Shown here: positions 35,301 through 47,300 of the stretch, piece after piece
How the letters are laid out: each line of letters opens with the position of its first letter
How positions within the stretch are numbered: position 1 is the first letter of the stretch
Assembly: GCA_963969365.1 (NCBI GenBank)
Contig: OZ017750.1
Coordinates: forward strand, 372,001-436,000
Source: Asterochloris sp. CNOR1
Lineage: Eukaryota > Chlorophyta > Trebouxiophyceae > Trebouxiales > Trebouxiaceae
Direction of reading: 5' to 3'
DNA length: 64,000 nt
The notes under the pieces: generated by a model
Seen by the model: only the letters and a program-made list of their open reading frames with translations
Database searches by the model: none
What the model was told of the DNA's origin: nothing
Position numbers and translations under genes: made by a program

Positions 35301-38300
35301 TGCTGTCGACCTCTACGGCAGGTGGTGCAGGCGGCGACCCGCTGTCGCTGCTGCAGGGCAGGCGCCCAGTGACGCCTGCCTGGGCGGGCAGCTTGACACC
35401 TGCAGCAGAGGATGACAGCATTGCTTCGTATGCGGAGGAGCAGGGCTACAGCAAGCAGGTGAAGGGCACTTTTGGATACCAACCTCAGGCCTGAAGCCAA
35501 CAGCAGTTGCTAGGACCCTCTCCTGGCAAGCTGGGCGTTGGCCCTGCTGCAGATCACCTGGATATGGGCTTGGGTTGCACAGGCGTTCTCAGGAGACTGG
35601 TGTGCCTGGCCACAACAGAGATTTCAGGGGTAATTATCGTCTCCCTTCTGGTCCCCTGGGCACCACTTTGCCTGCAGATATCTCCGTCCAATTCTGCACA
35701 ATTAGCATGGCACCTAGGTTCAAGTCTCACCTCCCCACGCTGCCTGCAGGCGCAGCGCTTCCATAAGGTTGTGTTTCACCTCCCCACGCTGCCTGCAGGC
35801 GCAGCGCTTTTATGGGGTTGCCCCACAGACAGCTATGCACCCACTTCAGTCCTCTGGTGCTGCTATGCCTGCAGAGCCCGACTCACCTCCATGTTGCAAC
35901 AACTACCCTGCCTGCTAGCAGGTGTAGCCATCATCTGTTGTCGTGCTGCCTGCAGACCCACAACCACCTTGATCCAGATGCCCGCCGAGCCACACTTGCT
36001 CCCTAGCTGGAGCAACCCACCCTGCCTGCTGGCTAGGGTGTTGCTGTCATCCAAGAATCCATGATGTCATCCCGTGTCATGCTGCCTGCAGGCCCATGAG
36101 CACCCTGATGCCTACACCCACACAGCCACACCCACTACAATACGCTTTCACCACCCTGCTTGCCTGAAAGCCTGGCATCATCCACCCTAGTGTTGCCTGC
36201 AGGCCCAGGGGTACTTGGAACGCTACGATCACAGAGCCACCCCCATGCCCCGCATCCTGCCCCGCCACAGGGCCAACTCCCCGCCCTCCCCAGAGTCTGA
36301 CGAGCACAACCCCTTTGTGAGGGCAGCTGCCCGCCCCTGGAGCGCTTCCAGGGATCTCGCCCTGCTGCTCAGGCCTGGACAGCTTCTGACCCCCGATGAT
36401 CTGGTGGTGCTGGCAGAACACCGCAATGCGCAGCGCAACAGGTCCCTGCCTCCCTCCATCCTGCCCAAACCCAGGTAGGGTTTTTCTGCATGCTTCTAGG
36501 AAGGCATTCAGTATCTTGATGGGGCGTTTGGTGGACTCTCAGGGGACAGGGCACCACACTACGGAGCGCAACAGGCAGCCTGCTTCCCGTCATCCTGCCC
36601 AAAGCCAGGTAGGGGTCCTGCGCGTGCTTCTAGGAAGACAGGTAAGTGTTTGGCAATGGGGCGTTCAGTGAGCCCTCAGGGACAGGGCACCGCAAAGCAC
36701 GATGCAGCAGTGCCTTGCCTTCATCCGTCCTGCCGAAACCGGGTAAGGTCTTTTGCTGGTCCCCACATGACGACAGAAGGCATCCAAAAGGTAGATGGGC
36801 CTTTCAGCGGCCCCCTGGGAGACAGGGTGCCGTAGTGCACCAAGCCTCAATGCCCTGCTTGCATTCATTCTGCTCTTGCTCACATAAAACTGCTGGCTGA
36901 CTGTGCTAAGAATTGATACAACTTCGCAGCGTCTGTGGAATTTGTGTGGGCCACCATTGTATTGCAAGCCTCTGCACCCTCTCTCTGCCCAACTTGTGTC
37001 AAGGTTTGCGCCTGTGCGGCAAGTCGGGCACGACACCTATGAAGGGGGCTCATGCAGGGTCGCGCTATCTGAACAGCCACTGGCCGCCAGATCGCTTTGA
37101 CACTTGTCCCTGGCATGTGTTCTGTGCCAAAAAGTTTCAGATATTGTGAGGCAGGCAGGCAGGCAGGCAGACATGCCTGCTGTCGTCTGCATGGTGCTCA
37201 AGATAAAGCAGGGCAACAGGCGCCGACCGCTGTTGATTGACTTACAGACAGGATCTCCACACCTGTAAGGCAACTGTTAAGCATCCCACTGCTGCAGGTT
37301 CATCAAAGTAGACGAGGGACGCATGTCCCCTGCCAATCTGCGGGTGATACGATACCAGCAGAGGCAGTCGGTGGGCATGGTTCGGGCCAAGAAGCTGTCT
37401 CAAGCGCTCTTGGAGGCAGCGGTTGGGGTGAGCACTGCTCTGCTGCTCATGTTGCACAGCTCTGCATGCTGCATTGCTCATGGTTGCCCCTGAATTGCTT
37501 TGCTCACAGCTCCACATGGAGGCAGAGATGGTTTTTCACAATCAGCACTTAAAAGTCTTGACTGCCAGCCAGTCTAGAAAGTGCCTGACAATGGTCTCGG
37601 CAAGGCTGGCCCCGTAGAGCTGCCCTCCGCCAGCTGTCTCTCTGCATTGCACTACCGTTGAAAACATACAGGCAGATAGGGCCTGTCTATGGCAGTATCT
37701 GCCAGCTGCCTCCTGGCTCATATGCTGCTGCTGCTGTGGCGCAGGCAGCCGGGGCTGATGATTTCGGTGCCCACCGCCGGCGGCATCCCTTCAGACCCGT
37801 TCTGCTGCTGTGGTGCAGGCAGCCAGGGCTGTTGATGAAGGACGCCGCATGTACCAGGCAGGCATTGCTCCAGATGCCACCACTGAGATCCAGGCAGTCA
37901 TGTGAGTCTGCCTGGTCCTGTCGTGTCGGTACCTCGTCAAGCATCTTGGGGTGCTGCACAGGTGTGCTGTAACCTGGCTGGGGCATGACCAACAGCCCCC
38001 TTGCCCAGTCAGCCAAGCTCATGTGTGTGGCACAGATGCCCCTGACACACTTGTCATCAGGCCAACAGCTGCTTGCGTAGTGCAGGAGTGGGACTCACTT
38101 GGCCAGCGTGGCCTCCTCCAAGCTAGGGGCACTGCCCCAGCGCAAGATGGCAGCCATGCGCAGCCTGGCAGCCTCAAGACTCATGCGCTCCATGAAGAAG
38201 CAGCCCACGCTGTCTGACCCTGCCACACGCAAGGCGCTCAGGAATCTGGCCACCCTGATGCTGTCCCCACGGGAATGGTGAGCAGGGATCTGCTGCTCTG

Positions 38301-41300
38301 GACAGCTTGATGTTGGTCTTCTGTAGCCAGGCACTGTGAGATTCTGCCACGCTGGCCACCCTGATGCTGTTCCCTAGGGAATGGCGAGCAGGGGCTGCAT
38401 GGGTGTTTAGTGCGTTGTTGTCGGGCTAACAGATCTGCCAGGGGTATGGTGCTGCGCAGGTTGCCATGTGATCACGCTGATTCTGCATCACAGGGACTGC
38501 TCAGCAGGGGTCTGCTGCTCTGAATCGCCGTAATGGCCTGCACCATGGCTGTCGTATCATGCTGCTGCGCATCGATGAGGGATTTGGCCAACCCAGTGAA
38601 AAGAGAGCAGGGGGGTGTGTACGCTGCCTCCTTCATGTTCTAATGCTGTGCGAGCAGGCTGCGCTGATGCTGTCCCCACAGAAGTGGCGATCAGGAGTTG
38701 TGCCTGGCACAGGTGGCAAGCAGACCTCTGTTGTGGCGACTGCTGTTCTGGCAGCTTGACGCACGGGCCGCACTGATGCTGTTCACCATGTAGAGCTGTC
38801 CCCCGCTCCAGGCTGACCAGTCAAGCCCTGTGCTCTGCAGGGACAATGACTACGACGAGGATGGTGAGGGCGGTGGCCACAGCTCAGGAGCCAGGTCCAG
38901 CGCTCAGCGCCTGCGCCAGGGCGCCATGTGAGCCAGCTGTGCTATGCAGTTCAGCTGTGCATCTGCATTGAGGCTTTCATCTCTGATGATGCTGTGCCCT
39001 TTTGGGTGTCCAGCAAGCAGCAGCCAGCTGCCCTGTGTGGTCAGCTGAGTTGTGCATGGGAGCTGTCCTTGCCGCTGCTGCTGTGCTCTGAGAGGTGTCC
39101 AGTACACATAAGCCAGCTGCACTGTCTCGTGGAACCAGTTCATCATGTGCACGAGGACTGCGGCTCTTTCTTCAGCCGCTGTGCCCTGTGGGGGTCCAGC
39201 ATGGAGCAGCCAATTGCCCTGTGTGTCACGTACTTGCAGGCTTACGGGCTGCAGGTTATGCTGACGCTGTGCCCCACTAGACATGCAGCATTTTGCAAGC
39301 CATCTGGTCAACAGTATCAGCTCAAGTGCTTGGGAATTCTCTAGGAATAGACCCTGTTGGGCTTCCAGCGTGCAAAGCATGTGTCAGAGGCCCTGCAAGC
39401 TGCCTGACAGTGGTTTTCAGCCAGCACAGCTCTGCCTAGGCATGGCCACCTGGGCAGGATGGGCTCACGCTCAGCACACTGCACCTCACTCTGCTGTGCC
39501 TGCCCTTCCTGCAGCTACACGCCGCAGTACGACATCATAGCCCGCGGCTATGCCCGGCGCCGCCGCAAGGAGGCAGAGCATGAGGCCGCCCTGGCAGCTG
39601 CCAAGGCTGCAGCCGTCGCGGCCGCCCTGGCCAGTGACGACGTGCTGCGCATGCAGATGGAGCTGGATAACATGCTGGCGCAGCAGCAGGCCAAGGGGGA
39701 CGCTGCCCCTGAGCCAGGTGGGGCGCTTGTCGTCATTGCTGGTTGGGGCCTCTAGTCATGATGCGTAAAGTGAGGCTGCCTTAGGGACATGTGGCGTGCT
39801 TTGGGTTGCGTTGCCATCATACATGTTTCCTGAGCGAGTACTGCAAGGCAGATGCATCCCCCCACCCAGCTCTGCACTTCAGCTGACAGACCTGTGTGAT
39901 GTCGCGCAGAGTACATGTTTGAGCCGGAGCTGCCTGCTGTTCCAGAGTCTGACATGGCAGAGCCAGACATGGCAGAGCCTGACATGGCAGAACCAGACAT
40001 GGCAGAGCCAGAGGCCACTGAGGTGGTTACAGATGCTGCTGCGGTGAGGCGCACGCACGTTGAGTGTTGTCTGCCTCTAAGCCACAGCAGAGGCTCTCCC
40101 AAGAGGGCTTCCTTGGCACCAAAACAGGTTGCAGCGCGTCATTTGCTGCACATAATACTGGAGGCCTGTCTGCACAGAGATGCTGGTCTCTGCAAGCCAA
40201 AGACTAGGCATGTATACTATGGCCCTGGCAGTGTTTGCTGCCATGCTCAGAGTTCTCCAATTTGCAGGGGCAATCCCCAACTGGTTGTGTCTTGAGCAAA
40301 CGGCTTTTGAAAGGCTAGCCAGGGCTACCTCACCTGGTCACATGGCTGTTGTCCATGCAAGGCTGCTTGCCGGCCAGTTGAGCCAGGTGTTGGCCTCAAG
40401 AAAGCAGCTGGAACTGAGCCGCTCCTTAGCCCCCAGGCTGACTGAACCCAAGGCAAAACAGCAATCTCCAAAACAAGAATGTTTTTTGTTACCCTGCAGG
40501 AGGCACCTGCCATAGCAACTCAGACCGATGATGTAATGGAAGAAGCACCGGCAGAAGCTGAGCCGTCTCCCCCCGGCCCACTGCAGCGCGTGGAAACGCA
40601 GAGTGAAGCAAGCCTGGTACGCGACCAGAGCGGGAAGGAGCTGACTGTGATGAAGGCGCGAGGAGGTAAACAACCACATGAGCAAATGGTTGACAGAGTG
40701 CTTGAATGGGTGCAGCAACCTTTGCTGGAAAGAGGGGTCCTGGACACCCCATTCTGAGGTGTCTTCAGTGCTTCAAGCAGCACAGGCCAAGCACTGCACC
40801 GTCTATACTGCAACTGAGCAGCCATGACAGGGGCCTGCCAGTGTTCTTTGTGACTGTGCCTGAGCACAATAACCCTGGAGCACTTCAGCATCCATAACCC
40901 ACGCTTCAGGACTGGCCAGGTGTGCCAAAGAGACCCTGCTGGTGCCAGTTGCTGCCCAGTGCTGTGTGCTGGTTTGACACTGCACCACGCTTCTGCTGTG
41001 ACATGCAGGCGACCAGGTCAACCGGGTGGTGCTGCCCAATGGCATGACCATCCACCTAGCGGCCCGGACCAAGCTGCCGGTCACCAGGCAGAGGCAGCAG
41101 CAGCTGCAGACCGCCTCCAGCAAAGCCTCCACCCAGCTCCTGCAGCTGCCTGAAGGCTCGGGGGTGCCCTTGCGCACAACCCAAGAGGTAGGCCCTGCTC
41201 GGCTGCTCACTCATGGCGGGGTGCGCACGCTTCAGCCATAGGGTAGTGCTGAGGGGCTGCTCACTTCGTCAAAGCAGCTGCTTGAAGGCTTTGGGGGCGC

Positions 41301-44300
41301 ATACACACTAGCCAAGAGGTAGGCTGCCCCCTCAGTGAAGGAGTGCCAGCGTGCACCAGCCAAAAGGTTGATGGGCTGCTCAATCAGTGAGGGCAGTTGC
41401 CTGAAGGTTTGGGAGGGCGCAGCAGCCAGCAGGTGGGACTGAGGTGCTGCTCACTATGGGGCCCGCCTGGCTGACAGGAACAGGGGGTGCCGTGGATGCC
41501 TGGTCGAGCTGCGGCTGCCTTATGGAGTATGGCTCACATGGGGAGGATTGGCTGGCAGGAGTCCATTGATTGGTCCCAGGCTGCAGAGCTACTTGTTGCA
41601 AGCCCCTGCATTCATGTTAGGGAGGAGCAAGGCCCTTGCGGGGTGCAGCAATGAGATGCATGAAGTCAGACAAGCGCTGGCTTATGTGCCTGATTTTGTG
41701 CACACTTGTGGCAGCTTCCAGCAAGCCCCTCCTCTCTGCAGGAGGCCACTCCATTGTCAACTGCTCAGAAGAAGGCAGTAAAGCACGCACAATCTGATGC
41801 TTCCCAGGGAGGCACCACTGAGGCAGGCAGTGCCTTTGGGAAGCGCGAGAGTGAGTTCTCAGGTGAGACAGTTAGGCATGTTGGAGCCTTGTCTTTGGCT
41901 GACACTGATGCAGTGCGCCTCTGCCCAAGGTGGCAGTGCGGAAGCCACACTTCTGTACTACTGCCACACTGTGCAAGGGGATGCAACAATTGTCCAAATA
42001 AGCTGCCTGCATGGCTGTAGCAAGCTCCACACACAAAAGTTGCGGCAACCTTCAGGCACGACCCGGATAACTGCTGACCCTGAAGTGGACCTCTCCAGCA
42101 GTTGTCACTGCACACCCTGTCAGGCCTTGCTCTCAAAGGTGTGAGTTGGCGTGCTCCTGCAGGCTCCAATATGTCGGTCTTGGAGGCCACGCTGAGCAGT
42201 GAACCCTCTGGAGAGCAGGCACAGGACCCCTCAGTGCTGAGTGTGTTTGAGACACCCGGGGGGCACCAGGTCATTCAAACCCTGGTTGAGGCTGAAGTGG
42301 AGGGCCGCATGCAGCAATTTGTCACCCGCACCGTCGTCACCGCATCTGGGCAGGTGGTGTGCGTCGTGCGGGAGGACAACGAAGAGGTGCGCCCTTCTGC
42401 ACTGTGTGCCGCCCATCAGCCGCACATCTGCTGCGTGCAGCACCCAGGCAAGCACTGCAGCTCACTGGCTCATTGTCAGCTGCTGGCTCATGAGCCCAGC
42501 ATCAGTGCTCACTGACTGCACCGCCTGAGCCTTGTCAGGCAGCCAGGCAACACTGCATTCTGCTTGTGGGCCTTGAGCCCAGCATCAGTGCTCGTGACAG
42601 CCCACTAAGCCCAATCAATGGCCAGGCTGCACATCAGCGCATCACTCCCTGCAGCCACAGCTGTCCCCCTTGGTGGCAGGAGGTGCGCCTGGAGACCATA
42701 GACGTGCAAATCATTCAGAGTTGCTCCGATGGCACAGACTGCCATGCAAGTAAAGCTGCTTGAAAGCTGGCAACTTGAAAAGATGCAGTGCCCACACCTG
42801 GCTGTGCAGGTGCTGTTTGGGTACAACCTCTTCAAGGGCCCCCTGGGGCAGATGCTCAAGCAGGCTCCCGTCCCTGCCCAGCAAGGGTCTGGCACTGATG
42901 TTTTCAGAAGGGCTTCCACCCAGGAGGTGAGCAGCTCTGGTGTAGCGTCCAGGGATTCAGAGTGATGCCCCTCCTCAAGGTGTGATGACGCCTGGACTCC
43001 ATTCACTCTGGGCAGCTGAACCTTAGGGTTCAGGGCTGGGTTAGCAATGGTGCCCAGGACATGCCTCCTGCACCCCCCTGTGCAGCCCTTGCAATACCTC
43101 AAGGTACCAGCAGCATTTGCAGAGGTGATGCATAGCCCAAGGAGCTTAGGTGCTGCATGGGCTTCCCCTCTGTGCATCACCTCTCACCGCTGGCGCGTGC
43201 AGGCGTCGCAGCGCAGCACACGCCTCAGCAATGACTCGGCAGCCAGCCCTGCTGCAGTCATCCCCACAGCTGGGGGCGGGGCTGCAGTCATGGGCCGCCT
43301 ACGCCAGCAGGCGGCACGTGACAGGCAGGGGCCTCGTGACAGGCAGGCTGTGGCCAGAGAAGAAGCAGCCGTGGGCATCAGCAGCAATGGCAAGGTGTGA
43401 TTTTGGAGGCTTCTTTGGCTGCTGCACCTGCCGGCAGCCTTGATGCACATGCAGCAGCAGGCATTGTCTGAGCTGTGCAGAGGCTGGCGCTTCCAGAGTG
43501 CTGGATGAGTGATGCACCCCACCATCCAGCTTGTGAAGCTCTGCCTGTAGGTGGCCTGTTTGAGGTGTGTTGGGAGCACCGTGCAGTGCTTCAGTCTGGC
43601 CTCTGATGCACCGCACTGGCCAACAGGTGTGGCACTCTGCCTGCAGGGAGGCCCTCCAGGGGAGCCTTTGGTAGCCGCCTCCAAGAGGCGCGGCAAGGCC
43701 GCTCGGGTGGCACCGACCGTCGCGCCTGTGATTCTGGCGAGGCCCTCACAGCACGTGGAGCCGTTCGTGCAGAAGCAAGAGCCCAACGGAGCATCGCCCC
43801 CTGAGCTGCACACGCCGGCCAGCAGGCGCCCTGCCAAGCAAGCCCCAGGGGGGCGCCAGAGCAGGAGTGGGGCGGTAACCCCACCACCGGCCGACAGGCA
43901 GGCAGCTGTGGGGGCTGCTGATGCTCTGCTGCAGCGGAAGGCACTGCAGCAGCGCAGCGCGAGCCTGGGTGCTGCGCCAGCCCACCACCAGCGGCAGCAG
44001 CAGGCACACCAGCAGCAGGCACTGCAGCGGCACTGCGCGAGCCTGGACGCTGGGCCAACCCACCAACAGCTGCAGCTGGGGCAGCAGGAGCACAGTCATC
44101 CTCACCTGCAGCCTTCGCACCAGGGTTCCCAAGACCCTGCCCCTGCCCAGCACCTGCTCCACCTGCAGGGTCCCGAGACAGGGGCCAGTTGCCAGCAGCA
44201 GCGCGCAGGGTTTGCTGCCCCAGGCAGGCAGCCTGGCAGGCACGGCCCAATTCCTGGTGCTAGGGACCAGCCTCTAGCTGCAGCTACTGCCTCACCTGCT

Positions 44301-47300
44301 CCTGCACTGTATGCCCCACCCCCCTCCCCGGCTGCAGAGCTTTTCAGCGCTGAGACCTTTCACATGGCAGGCCCCTCTGACCGCCAAGCAGGCAGGATGG
44401 GCAAGGCGGCTGCAGGGCAGCTGCAGCAGGGCCAGGCTGCTGATCAGCAGCAGGCAGGCAGGGCAGCTGCAAGCCAGCAGGGCCTGAGTGGTCCGCCCAG
44501 ACCGGGGGCAGCTCCAGCAGGTGGGGGAGGGCCAGCAGAGCCTGGGGCTGAGGGCAGCAGCCAGGGGTGGCCAGGGTTTGCCACTGTGGTGCAGCCATCA
44601 GATGTGCTGGGCGGCCAGCTGCATGGCGCCCCAACCGGCACGCCCTGGGCGCTGTTCCAGGTGAGCTGCCAATGCCTGTCTGGGCCTGATGTCAGGGCTC
44701 GACGTATGATGCACAGCCAGCCCGGCCTTGCAAGGGCTCGACTTGCATGGCTGAGTGTTGCTGCCAGCCCGCCAAGACGTTGCGGCTGCTTACTTGAAGC
44801 TTTGCCGAATGCTGGGGCAGCACTGCCCAAGATTGCGCCTGAGCTGCTTCATTGCACCAAGTACCAGGCAGGCGTGCACCTGTTGTGCAGGCCATTGACG
44901 ACTTTGTGGCGGGCGTGGTGCGTGTCGAGACCAGGACGGAGGAGAATGCAGCTGGGCAGGTTGTCACAGGTGGGTCTGGTACCAAGGGCATAAGATTGCC
45001 GAGTGGCCTGCTGTGGTCACCTCTAGTCTGCTCAGTCGTGGGCACCAATGTGGGTCAGTGACCTACTGAAGCAAAACTATTTGTGTCAGTGTCTGCTCCT
45101 TGGTGTGTCACATGATATGGTTAACACAGGCATGACCATGGCCAACAAGCTGAGCTGGTGCGGCTGAGGCTGCTTGCTGACACACCTATGTGAGAGCATA
45201 TTGACCTTCCAAAAGTTTTGTTTGGTGGTCTGCCGTGTTTAAGGTCCCTGATGGGGCCACGTGAGCAGCTCAAGGCACAGCTCTGCAGAAAAGAAGCTGC
45301 CGTATGATAGCTTTTCATCTTGCTGCCTGAGGTGCCTGCCCATTGTGGAGGGGCTGTATGTGCAACCCAAGCCACACCTTTGCGGAGCAGAAGCAGCTGA
45401 GCTGCCTCACGACAGCTTCCAGTCTCCCTGGCTGCAGTGTGTGAGGTCATTGTAGGTCCAGAGTCAGGTCATGGCAGCCCTGACGGCGCTGTTTCGCGGA
45501 GCCTGTCCCCATCAGACTTGGGCTCCTCTGCTGACTCTCTGGCAGGTCCTGAGCACGAAGATGCGTTGGAGCCCCCAGTCAGCAGGCTAGCTGAGGACAT
45601 TGGGGCACAATTTGCTGAGGAGGGGCCTTCAGAGGAGGACCTTCACCCTGCAGCCACTATAAGGCCGGGCGGCCCTGATGGGCTTGCTGCAGGGATGCGG
45701 CGGCCCAGCACGCCTGAGCCCGAGCTGGGCACTGTGGCCATCTTTGATCAGGACTCAGCTGACACGCTGAGATCGCACAGTGAGGTGCGCTCTGCACCAC
45801 TGTCATGGTTTCTAAAGAGAATGATTGGCAGAGAGTAATGGCACCCTCCGTTCTCCAGAGGGTGAGCCGCAAAGGTACTTACTGTGACAGAAGCAGCAGC
45901 CTCAAGCCTGCTGCAAGCACAGTGTGGCCTGTCATGCTGTGAAGGACTGCAGCTGGCTGCTCCCAGTCTGGGCTGCATACATGCACTGAGCATGGCAGCT
46001 CTGGCTGCATAGCCCTGACTTTTTGGCCATGCACATGCTGCGCAGGGGTGCACCAACGGCGCAGTGCGTTGGGCTCCTGCTGTGGCTCCTGCTGCGTGCT
46101 GAGGGGCCGTTTAGGGTCAGGGTTGCGGCCGCCGTTTGCCAGGCTGTCAGCTTCAAGTTCACTTCACCTGTCCCCTGAGATTTCCTGTACTGGCAGACGT
46201 CAGGCCCGATGCGTGGTGTGCAGGTGGGCCCAGGCAGCATGCAGGGAACCTCAACTGACGGCATCTTCACCGACGCTGACTCGTCGCTGGGCGAGCCTGT
46301 CCCTGCCTCCTCCGCAACTGTGGAGGCGGGGGATGAGCCCACCTCCTGGTTCCAGGAGGAGCCCCAGGCCGTGCCTGTGAGACCCACTGAGCTGAGGTGT
46401 GACCTGCCGAGCCAGCGGGGCCGGCGGCATCGGGGGGGCGGCCGCAGCAGGAGGCAGCCCCGCGGGAAGGTGCAGCGGGGCACAGTGCGCCCCCAAAACT
46501 TCACAGGTGGGGTCTCTGCTGAGGGCTGCTGTGATGCAGCCTGCCCACAGGGAGGTGTGTCATTCCAAGGCCCCTCTGGAGCAGGCTCCCCTCCTTAGGG
46601 CTGGTGGCAGGGGCACTGGCTCTGGTGCCAATAGCTATTGTCAGGACTGGTCCAGCACACACGTTCAGGCCTATATGGCACAGCCTGGCAGGCAGGGAGG
46701 GTGCATGGCTTGCTGAGAGCATATGCTGGTACTGTGCATTTTAGAACGCCCCGCTGCTGTCCATGCAGATTGTCTGAACGGACTTGACAGGGGGATCATC
46801 TGCAGCCCCCTGCACCAACCTTCCACTGGCTGAGCTTGCAGCTGAGCTCTATGCCAGCGCCTGCACCAAATGTGCAGCCTCAGTGAGTCATGCGGCTGCG
46901 GCAATCCGCCCTTGCTCTGCGCAAAAGCCCCACTCGTGCTGCGGAGCTCAGGCCGGTTTTCGTGCTGGCATGGCCTGCATGCACTTGACAATGGGATGTA
47001 CAGCCTCTTGAAGCACACAGCCCATCACTGGTCTTGCAGCTGAACTCTGGGCTGATCCATGTCTCAGGAGTGCAGTCATGGATGCTTTGAGAGTCATAAG
47101 AAGTGCAGGTGGGGAGCTGGAGAAGGCTGAGTAAGACGCTAGCACTGCCTGCATGCACTTGCCAGTGTTTGTGTCAGACAGCCTCCTGGAGCAAGCCTCC
47201 CTTGGCTGTGCTCAGTGGCCACTGCATGCCTTACTCAAACAGGCACTCACCAGAGCACACCCTCGCTCTGCGCTGAGCACCCACTTGTGTTGCTGCAGAG

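Noticed and set aside
34650-35494. Two overlapping 200+ codon frames (LQDLSLPPTSGW and SAGPQPAPHVRV repeats)
   Set aside because: They result from the 265-bp tandem duplication; only the frame of the exon at 35261-35458 fits the neighbouring phases.
42680-42749. Possible exon EVRLETIDVQIIQSCSDG in the large gene
   Set aside because: It looks coding and has an acceptor, but its only donor breaks the phase of the next exon; exon 42163-42386 joins 42810-42926 in phase without it.
43591-44250. Long minus-strand frames opposite the 338-codon exon
   Set aside because: GC-rich antisense shadows of a Gln/Ala/Pro-rich exon; the plus frame is flanked by proper splice sites in phase.
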